This document shows positions 1 to 6,858 of a stretch of DNA of 64,000 bases, piece after piece. A program made the position numbers and the translations under genes. Position 1 is the stretch's first letter; every line of letters begins with the position of its first letter. This DNA is from Candidatus Bathyarchaeia archaeon (lineage in GTDB: Archaea; Thermoproteota; Bathyarchaeia; Bathyarchaeales; DTEX01), in contig JAVZNR010000008.1 of assembly GCA_038882715.1 (NCBI GenBank), forward strand, positions 1-64,000. The letters run 5' to 3'. Below the pieces are notes generated by a model that did not search any database, was not told the origin of the DNA, and was given only the letters and a program-made list of their open reading frames with translations.

Positions 1-348
1 TCCACCAAAACTTATGGTTATCGCAGAAGCTAAAGTTCTGCTTATGGTATCTCTCAAGCTAACAAAGCCGTTTTTGAAATGGTATCTTTCAATTACAAGT
101 TCTGTTCCGCAACCGCACTCTTTATTTTCCGCCAACAGTCTTATTGTTAAATATCCTCCAAGGAGCGCAACAATTGTTGAGGCTAAAAGAAATGAAGAAT
201 TCCAGTTTACAATAATAAATGAAGCATAATTTAGCAGTTCGTAAATGTAGACAAGGAGGAATATGGCTAAGCCAATTATTGAGCCTAAAATTAAGGGCAG
301 CACCCAATACTTTGCTACTTCAAAGAATCTTTTACTGCTCAGCCTCAA
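1..348 (-). CDS. ClC-type chloride channel, N-terminal part (runs off window)
   Basis: An open frame of 116 codons starts at a TTG (348) directly after an in-frame stop and continues past the left edge. Hydrophobic segments at about residues 16-36 and 52-72 look like the first two membrane helices. They are followed by ECGCGTELVIERYH and TLASAITISFGG, which match the conserved ClC segments usually written GHGTD.VIEAFH and ALASALTIGSGG that precede the GSAGREGP selectivity-filter motif, lying just outside the window. Family role: voltage-gated chloride channel or chloride/proton antiporter in the cytoplasmic membrane. The + strand frame covering the same bases is a shadow. The start codon is uncertain; the family call is fairly secure. 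Confidence 0.75.
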   Translation of the reverse strand, partial: MRLSSKRFFEVAKYWVLPLILGSIIGLAIFLLVYIYELLNYASFIIVNWNSSFLLASTIVALLGGYLTIRLLAENKECGCGTELVIERYHFKNGFVSLRDTISRTLASAITISFGG

Positions 349-951
349 ATTTTATCCGCTCCTTATCTGAACCTCCTGATCAGCCCTAACTAAACTAACC
401 CCAAAATCATGAATAACTTCATTAATCCACCGCAAAACGATCCCTGAGCCCAACGCTCATTATAATGAACACTCATCGAAAGACCCTCTACCTCAAATTA
501 TTTCTTTCATACTGTCGAAAATTAAAGTTTATAGAAGCAAATTTAATTATTGAAAGCTGACAATTGAAGAATTAGTTTTTCACGTTTCTCACATAAATAT
601 TTTCGGAGTATCCCTTTAGAACGTGTTTAGAATTTCCTTCGTTTTCATAGGAATTTGTAGTATTCGTCGCAACCATACATCAACTTGATCTAGAGTACGC
701 CTTTCTCCTAATTAGGCTAGCTTCCCAAGCCGTAAAGAGCATATATATTGTCTCTGAAGGCGCTGCAAGACTCGAAAGGGGGCCGCATATTCTGCGTCCC
801 GAAGAACTTAATGCGCCTCGATGATTTGGTCCGTTGGAGAAACCCATACTGCTTTAAAACCCTATATCTGATATCGGCAGATCCCTCAACTGCTCCTTAA
901 GCACCTTACCCTCTCACGCGGATGCGTGTTCTTAGCCTTGAGATCCCGTCC
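349..951. other. Non-coding or decayed stretch
   Basis: No intact gene was found on either strand. The minus strand downstream of the small RHH gene (952-1122) contains short protein-like runs in shifting frames, such as LKEQLRDLPISD and VSPTDQIIEAH, which may be the remains of a toxin or other partner gene, but no frame stays open. No tRNA 3'-end repeat that could serve as the far attachment site of the integrase at 6785-7993 is visible here. Confidence 0.4.
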
Positions 952-1122
952 TCATCTCTCATGCCCCTCTTTCCAGTACTTTATGAGTTCGAGTATGACG
1001 TCCTCCAGGCTTCTAGGCTTTCCATTCCTCGCCTCCAGCTGCCCCCTAATCTTCACAAGCTCCTCCCTAGTGCTCTCATAAACTTGAATCGACGTCCTCT
1101 TTCCAGGCAACGTCCTCACCAT
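952..1122 (-). CDS. Small ribbon-helix-helix (VapB-like) protein
   Basis: A 56-residue frame begins at ATG 1122. It reads as an archaeal ribbon-helix-helix antitoxin or regulator: a basic beta strand (GKRTSIQVYEST), a first helix (REELVKIRGQLEARN) and a second helix (SLEDVILELIKYWKE). Such proteins dimerise, bind operator DNA and, as VapB-type antitoxins, usually precede a PIN-domain toxin. No intact toxin gene follows; downstream DNA looks decayed. It is divergent from the nuclease-like gene at 1242, with an inverted repeat between them, so it might control that promoter. The fold is inferred from sequence pattern only, and the antitoxin role is a guess from family resemblance. Confidence 0.55.
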   Translation of the reverse strand: MVRTLPGKRTSIQVYESTREELVKIRGQLEARNGKPRSLEDVILELIKYWKEGHER

Positions 1123-1160
1123 CCTAATTTATTGTTTATGGAGTGAATATATTTAATGTT

Positions 1161-1204
1161 TTCTATGGAGAAGCGGAAGATTTAAATCTATGCATTCCAT
1201 AGAA
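1161..1204. promoter_or_regulatory. Inverted repeat around a TATA-like box
   Basis: The arms TTCTATGGA (1161-1169) and TCCATAGAA (1196-1204) are perfect 9-bp inverted repeats flanking TTTAAAT near 1180-1187. The box is suitably placed to drive the gene at 1242, whose leader has a strong Shine-Dalgarno GGAGGTGAT. The layout suggests an operator covering a promoter, possibly bound by the divergently encoded RHH protein. Confidence 0.45.
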
Positions 1205-1241
1205 TATATGAAAAACAATAAATACATGGAGGTGATGGAAC

Positions 1242-2354
1242 ATGGTGTCCGAAATAAAATCCGTGGATAAATTTAGCCTAAATGGGGAAGGAAGAAGCCT
1301 ATTTGAGAAAGTCCTCAAATCCCTGCCCTCTGAGATTAGGAGCGCCTATGAGGGGGCTCCTAGGCGTGGTAGCCGGGCGCATGAGTTGGTTAGGCTTTAT
1401 ACTGCGCTTTATATGTTGCGTGAGGGCTATACGGATATAAGCTTTGAGAAGGTTGTTGAGACGGGTAATGGCGAGCCGATATATGTGGATATATTCGCTA
1501 GGGACGGAGACTACAATGTTTATGTTGAGTGCGAGCGCTATCCGGCTAAGGATAGGATTGAGAGGCGCGCGGGAGCCATTAAGTCTAGGGATAACTTCGC
1601 CAAGGTTATTGTAGCGCTCCAGGATAGGTGCGGCTGGTACTCTGGGCTGCTGAGCAGGGCTGCCAGCGTCTGGATCGTCTGCCGAAATGGCGAGGTCATG
1701 TATCCGGGCAGCTGGGAGTCTGAGAGGAGAAGGACCCTATATATGTCTATCCATGAGGCTGCACTCATATGCGCCCTAGCAGACTACAGGGAGGCTGAGA
1801 AGATTTATGGAGAGGCTAGGGCGCGGGCCGTTGAGGAGGAGGTCTTCTGGAGACCGCTGATAGACAAGGCTCTGGCCGCGGTCCTCGGAGGATCAAACGA
1901 GTGGGCTTTAAATGTGCCGATAAGGGGCGTGTGGCGCCAGAGGGCTGAGGAGGCTGAGAGGAGGCTTCTGGAGTATAAGGCTGAGGTCTTAGGGAGGGCT
2001 ATACCGGTGCTCAACGCCATTCTAGCGCTAGCCTCACCATACCAGATAGAGGTCGATGAGGATGGATCACTAAAATTCTCAATTGACTGGGAGGCATGGG
2101 AGTGGCTCGGCTGGAAGGACTACCCATGCTCCGAAAACAACGTCCACCTCAAGCTCCTAGAGAAGGTACTTAGGAGAGAGCTTAGGATCGCTGCAAAAAT
2201 GCTGGAGTTCGAGAGGACTGGTAGGATCTCCGAGGAGTATAAGATGGATGTATCCATGGCTAAGCTGGAGGCCCTAGCCAGGGAGATAGATGCCAGAGAA
2301 AAAACGCTTAAGCAGCTAAGGGACCTCATCAGGCAGATTAAGGAGGATGGATAG
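1242..2354 (+). CDS. Restriction-endonuclease-like protein, unknown function
   Basis: This 370-residue protein starts at ATG 1242, eight bases after a near-perfect Shine-Dalgarno. Residues about 45-120 include YVDIFARDG (D83) and YNVYVECERY (E96, E98). That is a strand-turn-strand with acidic residues, like the catalytic core of PD-(D/E)XK nucleases, although the usual E-x-K is E-x-E. Residues about 330-365 are a charged helix likely to form a coiled coil. I do not recognise the exact family. The gene uses many AGG and GAG codons and looks more GC-rich than the core genes to the right. It lies beside a second, frameshifted PD-(D/E)XK gene and three recombinases, so it is probably cargo of a mobile or defence region. 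Activity on DNA is inference. Confidence 0.5.
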   Translation: MVSEIKSVDKFSLNGEGRSLFEKVLKSLPSEIRSAYEGAPRRGSRAHELVRLYTALYMLREGYTDISFEKVVETGNGEPIYVDIFARDGDYNVYVECERYPAKDRIERRAGAIKSRDNFAKVIVALQDRCGWYSGLLSRAASVWIVCRNGEVMYPGSWESERRRTLYMSIHEAALICALADYREAEKIYGEARARAVEEEVFWRPLIDKALAAVLGGSNEWALNVPIRGVWRQRAEEAERRLLEYKAEVLGRAIPVLNAILALASPYQIEVDEDGSLKFSIDWEAWEWLGWKDYPCSENNVHLKLLEKVLRRELRIAAKMLEFERTGRISEEYKMDVSMAKLEALAREIDAREKTLKQLRDLIRQIKEDG

Positions 2355-2380
2355 ATCCTCACGCATATGCGTATCCCCAC

Positions 2381-3198
2381 ATGGCCTATAGGGCGGCGCC
2401 TATGGAATCAGATCAACTAGGCGTATTTAACAAGGAGGTAATTCAGCTAAGGGATACATTAATCAGTTTGGCTGCGGAGATAGCCGCCAAATATTCCAGC
2501 AGTGTCAGCAGTAAGAAGGTCATTGATCCGCTAATGGAGAACCTTTGTGAGCGCTGCATTATTGAGAGGCTTAAGGCCGGCTACTCCGGGGATGAGGAGG
2601 TAGATAGGGTTTGGAGGAACCTACATGAATACGCTGTTTCGCTGCTCGTCGAGCGGCTCAAGAATGAGCTGGCGGCCAAGGGCTTCCCAATAAATATATT
2701 CAGCGAGGCAGATATGACGCACTTCTAATCGTCGATAGAAGGAGCATTCAGATACTTAATGGTGGAGGAAATATCTGCATAGAGGCGAAAACTGGGCTAA
2801 ACATATCTTTAAGCCAGTCAGAGAAGTATATGTGGAATGGGACAACAGTTGTTCTCGTTAGGTTTTCGTCCGGCGACGCAATAGTGTTCAGGGCCGCTGA
2901 GTGGGCTGACTTCTTGAAGGCGGCGTTAGCCGACCGCATAGAGAAGGCGAAGCGTATTCTGAATGGAAGATTTATCTTGGTTCCGGGCAGGGATTGCTAT
3001 GAATGCCCAATAAAGTCGTGTAGGTTCAATAAGAGGAGTGATGGGGAGGGCGAGTCATCTAAGTCTCGAAGCATAGAAGACCTCTTTGACAGCTTTAGGA
3101 GAAACGCCTACAAAGCTATTGAAAGAGCCATTAAGGCGGTTATGGCCGAACTAAACCAGGTGCTAAAGGATGAGACAAACCACATAACCAACTCATAA
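2381..3198 (+). pseudogene. PD-(D/E)XK nuclease-like gene with a frameshift
   Basis: Two frames together make one protein of about 270 residues. The first runs from ATG 2381 to a stop at 2726-2728. The second is open from 2668 and continues to 3198. The best junction is near 2700-2712, where NIFSE in the first frame should continue into GRYDALLIVD in the second. The second part has D in YDALLIVD and E-A-K in CIEAKTG, the classic PD-(D/E)XK spacing. Further on is CYECPIKSC (C-x2-C-x4-C), reminiscent of the cysteines in Cas4/RecB-like nucleases, but without a complete four-cysteine set. A one-base indel explains the break; it may be real decay or an assembly error. Any relation to the neighbouring nuclease-like gene is inferred from position. 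Confidence 0.6.
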
Positions 3199-3220
3199 GC
3201 ACTCTTCAGGAGGCGATAAA

Positions 3221-4396
3221 ATGCTGTCTCAACTCACCATTATGGAACGCAAAGCAACGGCAGAGATGAAAATTTCCCATAAAGATTTGGCTGATGGATG
3301 GTTAAGTCGATTTGAGAGCATTAATAAATTGTTAAAGAAGCTGTCGAGAAAGAGTAAAAGTGAGTGGACAAAACGCACCTATCTCTCGATAATAGCCAAT
3401 TTATGTAACCGAGTAAAGGTAAACCCAGATGAGTTAATTAGGCTTAAAAAAGAGGACGTAGAGAAAATTATCCAGGAATACTGTGATGAACTAAATGGTC
3501 GTAGCTGCAGCCGAAGATACATTAACGGCATAATTCACGTTATGCGTTCCTTCTTTAAAGCAAACGGAATCGATATTACTCTTGAAGGATACTATACGCC
3601 TTCAAGATATAGGAAGAGACCCGAATATATACCAACAAAGGAGGAAGTTTATGCTATGGCTGACTGCGCTGGCAGTCTCCGCAACAGAGCTATAATCTTA
3701 TTCCTACTTTCAACTGGTCTCAGGGTTTCAACGCTAATTGCCTTAACGTATGGTGACATTAAGGATGATCTGGAAAAAGGTTATCCAATAATTAGGGTTC
3801 CAGTATATCCCGAAATGAAGAAGCGAGTTCCAGGGGCATGCAAAAACAACGTACCCTACTACACGTTCGCATGTGAGGAGGCGGTTAAGGCCTTGCGATT
3901 ATATCTTCGTGAGAGGATTGAGAAGTATGGGTCAATAGAACCTTACGAGCCGCTTTTCTGCTCCGAATATAATCAAATAAGTTTTCAAGAGCGTAGGTTG
4001 AAGTTCATGACTCCAAGGGAGGTTCAGAGAATTATTAAGGATGCTGCAAGAAAAGCCGGAATTGCTAACTGGATGTACGTTACTCCCCACTCACTTAGGA
4101 AGACTTATGAATCGATGCTCCGCAGCGAGCTTATCGATGGAGGAAGATTAGACGTAAAGACTCAAGAGTTTCTTATGGGGCATATTCTACCAGGATCTCA
4201 AGATGCGTATTACGATAAAACCAAATGCGAGCAACTTAGACTCGAATACGCAAGAATAAACTTCGGGAGAAAAGTTGTTGAAAACAAATTCAGCCTCCTC
4301 GAAACCGCTTTAACCAAAGCTTTTGAAGGGACTGGAATCGATTGGAAAGAGGTTTTAATAGAATATGTAAAAACGAGGATGAACTTATGCTTCTGA
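3221..4396 (+). CDS. Tyrosine recombinase/integrase (copy A)
   Basis: This 391-residue protein starts at ATG 3221 behind AGGAGGCGAT. An N-terminal helical core-binding domain (about 25-125) precedes a catalytic domain carrying the full active-site set: R168 in TGLRVSTL, a lysine region around K200, H290 and R293 in HSLRKT, H321 in LMGH and the nucleophile at Y330 or Y331 in DAYYD. It should therefore cut and rejoin DNA through a 3'-phosphotyrosine. It is convergent with, and clearly paralogous to, the recombinase at 4423-5769, with shared blocks such as RVSTL, HSLRKT and the YPEMK region. It lacks that protein's long N-terminal extension. Its DNA target is unknown. It probably belongs to an integrated element spanning this region. 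Confidence 0.85.
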   Translation: MLSQLTIMERKATAEMKISHKDLADGWLSRFESINKLLKKLSRKSKSEWTKRTYLSIIANLCNRVKVNPDELIRLKKEDVEKIIQEYCDELNGRSCSRRYINGIIHVMRSFFKANGIDITLEGYYTPSRYRKRPEYIPTKEEVYAMADCAGSLRNRAIILFLLSTGLRVSTLIALTYGDIKDDLEKGYPIIRVPVYPEMKKRVPGACKNNVPYYTFACEEAVKALRLYLRERIEKYGSIEPYEPLFCSEYNQISFQERRLKFMTPREVQRIIKDAARKAGIANWMYVTPHSLRKTYESMLRSELIDGGRLDVKTQEFLMGHILPGSQDAYYDKTKCEQLRLEYARINFGRKVVENKFSLLETALTKAFEGTGIDWKEVLIEYVKTRMNLCF

Positions 4397-4422
4397 AGGA
4401 TTATTAATGAGATGATTATTTA

Positions 4423-5769
4423 TTAGAACTCCGCCTCAACAATCATTCTCCCATCTGGAAGCTTAAACCTGACAATCCATCCATTCTCAAGATAATTCTC
4501 AACTTCGTTGACATCGATGATTTTCTGCTTTTTCTTTTTACCTATCTTGGCTTTGCTAGGATTGGGGATCATCTTTGAAAATTTCTCTCTCAGTTCTTCC
4601 ACCTTACCCCAATCATAATAGAAGTCCATTGACCCCTCCATAACATGACCGAATAAAAACTCTTGGTCTCGAATGTCGAGTCTTGTCGCCTCAGGCTGGT
4701 TCCGCAAAAAGCTCTGAAAAGTTTTTCGAAGTGAATGGGGAGTTACTTCTCTCCATCGTTCAAGCCCAGCGGCTTTGGCAGCGTTCTTCACTATACGATT
4801 AACCTGCCTTGCGCTTAAAGGTCTCTTTCTCCTCATCTCCTTTCTTATCTGATTATAATTTGTTATGAAGAGCGGTTCATCATCCTCAATATCTCCAAAG
4901 GCCCGCTTTCTTTCCTCAATATAAAGCTTCAATGTCTTGGTAGCTTTCTTAGTAGTAAAAGTATAATATCTAATGTTGCCTTTACATGCATTCGCAACAA
5001 CTTCCTTCATCTCAGGATAGACTTTAATTTGAACATTCTCTACGCCCTTCTCTAGCTCATCTTTGACGTCTTTATATCTCAGCGCTAATAGTGTTGAAAC
5101 TCTCAATCCCGAAAAAGCCATAAGAAGAATCATTGACTTATCCCTTAAATTGCCCGCCACCTCCGCCATCTTCAGTGCTTCACTAGGCGTTGGAATATAC
5201 TCACTACGTTTACTGTATCGAGGCGGTATAGAGGGCGGAGAAACCTCTATATTGTTAAGCCCATTTACTCTAAAGAATGTTTTGAGGACGTTTACAGTAG
5301 TTGCAATATACCGTAAGCTCCTACCTTTTTCCCGCATCTCCTTGATCATTTCCTCAACCATTTCCTTTATCCTGTTCTTAGGCATTTTCACTAAAGTATC
5401 CGGATCTACATTGAACCTTGCACAAAACCGATAAATAGTACTACTATAAGTTTTCCTAGCAGCCTCACTGCCACTCTTCCTAATCCCCAAATATGTAAGC
5501 AGATTATTAACAGATCTATAACTGCTGCTCCACCCATCAATCTTAAGCACTCTCTCCCAGATTTCCGTTCTACGACACTGCAGTGTCGTAGAATGACAAT
5601 TCTGCGAAACCGTGGTGTCGCAGAACGCTTTGCTTGTATCAATTGTTTTTTCACCAGAACTATTATAGTAATTGCTAGTGGAGAAAAATTCGTCCAGCGT
5701 TTGATCTATAAGATTCGATTTTCCTCCATATTTTAGCTGACCTTTCTTTCTTTTGTTTTGCCTGTTCAT
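4423..5769 (-). CDS. Tyrosine recombinase/integrase (copy B, extended N-terminus)
   Basis: This 448-residue protein starts at ATG 5769. An N-terminal extension of about 65 residues, rich in S, T, N and Q, has no counterpart in the paralogue at 3221-4396. The catalytic residues are R223 in SGLRVSTL, H345 and R348 in HSLRKT, H375 in LFGH and Y384 or Y385 in DFYYD. A basic KKKKQK stretch and a small domain ending in RFKLPDGRMIVEAEF follow. Two 26-bp palindromes lie within the codons for residues about 49-67, in the extension. The upstream region (5770-5907) carries repeated TTTACTGA elements and is shared with a divergent gene. Whether A and B act together or are two generations of insertion cannot be told from sequence. 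Confidence 0.85.
   Translation of the reverse strand: MNRQNKRKKGQLKYGGKSNLIDQTLDEFFSTSNYYNSSGEKTIDTSKAFCDTTVSQNCHSTTLQCRRTEIWERVLKIDGWSSSYRSVNNLLTYLGIRKSGSEAARKTYSSTIYRFCARFNVDPDTLVKMPKNRIKEMVEEMIKEMREKGRSLRYIATTVNVLKTFFRVNGLNNIEVSPPSIPPRYSKRSEYIPTPSEALKMAEVAGNLRDKSMILLMAFSGLRVSTLLALRYKDVKDELEKGVENVQIKVYPEMKEVVANACKGNIRYYTFTTKKATKTLKLYIEERKRAFGDIEDDEPLFITNYNQIRKEMRRKRPLSARQVNRIVKNAAKAAGLERWREVTPHSLRKTFQSFLRNQPEATRLDIRDQEFLFGHVMEGSMDFYYDWGKVEELREKFSKMIPNPSKAKIGKKKKQKIIDVNEVENYLENGWIVRFKLPDGRMIVEAEF
5568..5593. repeat. Perfect 26-bp palindrome inside recombinase B
   Basis: The 26 bases read identically on both strands, with outer arms TTCTACGAC and GTCGTAGAA around an 8-bp centre. It is related to the second palindrome starting exactly 32 bp away. 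The arm-spacer-arm layout resembles a tyrosine-recombinase core site (about 9-8-9), though it could equally be an operator or an RNA hairpin. Confidence 0.75.
5600..5625. repeat. Second, imperfect 26-bp palindrome inside recombinase B
   Basis: The arms TTCTGCGA and TCGCAGAA are perfect inverted repeats, and the centre is nearly so. It shares the frame TTCTRCGA-10-TCGYAGAA with the palindrome at 5568-5593, and the centres are 32 bp (about three helical turns) apart. Both fall in the low-complexity N-terminal coding segment of the recombinase. Confidence 0.7.
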
Positions 5770-5806
5770 GGTTCAATAAATTAATGATAAAAACTGGAAT
5801 AAAAAG

Positions 5807-5862
5807 TTTACTGATTATCAGTTATTTACTGAATTATAGATATTTTCTTTTAAGTCAGTAAA
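5807..5862. promoter_or_regulatory. Repeated TTTACTGA elements in a divergent promoter region
   Basis: TTTACTGA occurs at 5807-5814 and 5825-5832, and its inverse TCAGTAAA at 5855-5862, with a partial TCAGT at 5818-5822. They lie in the AT-rich gap between recombinase B (start 5769, leftward) and the gene at 5908 (rightward), as expected for a shared operator. Confidence 0.45.
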
Positions 5863-5907
5863 GCTTATTAAATTGGATCTTAAAGAATTTTGGTGGGAGG
5901 TTTAAGT

Positions 5908-6567
5908 ATGCCAGCTCCGGGCTATAAAAATTTTACAATTAGGAGGGAGGCTGCTGAGAGGCTTGAGACCTATGCCTCTCTTAATGGTTTAAAGCTTGTG
6001 CAGTTGATTGATAGGCTCGCCGAGGAGATTGAGATAGATGTTCCCTTTATGTATTTGTTGAAGGCTGTTAAGAATTCAAGGCTTTTTATGCTTAAGGAGG
6101 CTGTTGAGACTGAGTATCTACGGGACCTGCTTGTTAGGCTTTATCTAAACTTAAATGCTGTTTCCCTTGAGCTGCGGTCTATTGTTCACCCGGATGCTTA
6201 CTTGGCTTCCTACTCTTACATAAAGACCGCTATTATACCTATTATTGATATAGTGGATTATCAGGTATCAAGGCTAAAGAAGATTCTTGATGAATCCTAT
6301 CCGAAAGGGTGGGCTACACCTCTACCTCCACTCCCAACGGCTTACGGCTGGCTCCAACCTTATAGGCAGCCCTCCGAGCAATTAGAATCGACGATTAAGG
6401 AACGAATACTAGAGTTCTTTGAGTTTATAGAGAAGCAGATTGATGATTCATTAATAATTCTTGAGAAGTTAAAGCCATACCTACCCCAGCTCTGGGAGAG
6501 CATGGAGGAGACACTCAATCAGGCTCTACTAATACTTAGAGAAAAGGTCGTAAACAGGTTAAGTTAA
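5908..6567 (+). CDS. Unknown protein with RHH-like N-terminus
   Basis: ATG 5908 is chosen because GGTGGGAGG lies about eight bases upstream; a TTG at 5890 would also keep frame. The product is 219 residues. Its first 45 residues (GYKNFTIRREAAERLETYAS, then a helix beginning KLVQLIDRLAEEI) follow a strand-helix-helix pattern like ribbon-helix-helix DNA-binding domains. The remainder is mostly helical, with a proline-rich stretch near residue 143 and a leucine-rich C-terminal helix likely to mediate oligomerisation. I do not recognise the family. It lies between recombinases and opposite repeated promoter elements, so a plasmid- or element-type regulatory or partition role is possible but unproven. 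Confidence 0.6.
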   Translation: MPAPGYKNFTIRREAAERLETYASLNGLKLVQLIDRLAEEIEIDVPFMYLLKAVKNSRLFMLKEAVETEYLRDLLVRLYLNLNAVSLELRSIVHPDAYLASYSYIKTAIIPIIDIVDYQVSRLKKILDESYPKGWATPLPPLPTAYGWLQPYRQPSEQLESTIKERILEFFEFIEKQIDDSLIILEKLKPYLPQLWESMEETLNQALLILREKVVNRLS

Positions 6568-6670
6568 GTGCAGAGTTGTTATTTTTATAACCTTGTCTAC
6601 GGGTCATCATTTTTCCTGTCTATACCCGCTCATATTTTGGCATATGCCTTCATCCCTAATATAATCCGCT

Positions 6671-6680
6671 TTTAAATTTA
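6671..6680 (+). promoter_or_regulatory. TATA-like box for the 52-residue ORF at 6700
   Basis: TTTAAATTTA is centred about 26 nt before GTG 6700, the spacing expected for an archaeal promoter making a leaderless transcript. Confidence 0.4.
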
Positions 6681-6699
6681 GAGCCCTCTCATATCTCTG

Positions 6700-6858
6700 G
6701 TGGTGTACGTGGCTGACAGCAGATATGTTGTTATTCGTGAGGAGGATCTTAAGGCAATTTTAAGGGAAGTTTCCGCCTTGAAGGCTATTCTTGCCGAGTG
6801 CCTTGAGATCCTGCGAGGACGCCTTGAAGGGTCTTCTCGAGGTTCTCGATGCGCTTAA
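6700..6858 (+). CDS. Small helical protein overlapping the integrase 3' end
   Basis: A 52-residue frame begins at GTG 6700 (GTG codons also at 6703 and 6709) and ends at TAA 6856-6858. The central part (REEDLKAILREVSALKAILAECLEIL) is a regular amphipathic heptad-like helix, typical of small coiled-coil proteins of archaeal plasmids. A TATA-like box sits 26 nt upstream, supporting leaderless expression. The last 74 bases overlap the end of the convergent integrase gene. I recognise no family, and the gene may be spurious; the promoter and the helix pattern are the only support. Confidence 0.4.
   Translation: MVYVADSRYVVIREEDLKAILREVSALKAILAECLEILRGRLEGSSRGSRCA

Noticed and set aside
14-307. 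Short ORFs on both strands at the left edge
   Set aside because: They are other frames of the ClC channel reading from 348 leftward, which has recognisable motifs.
922-1146. A 74-residue + strand ORF
   Set aside because: It lies antisense to the RHH gene (952-1122), shows no family pattern and is Leu/Pro/Ser rich as expected for a shadow frame.
5568-5625. CRISPR-like repeats
   Set aside because: Only two copies, each palindromic and inside an open gene, with a 6-bp gap; no spacer array or cas genes.
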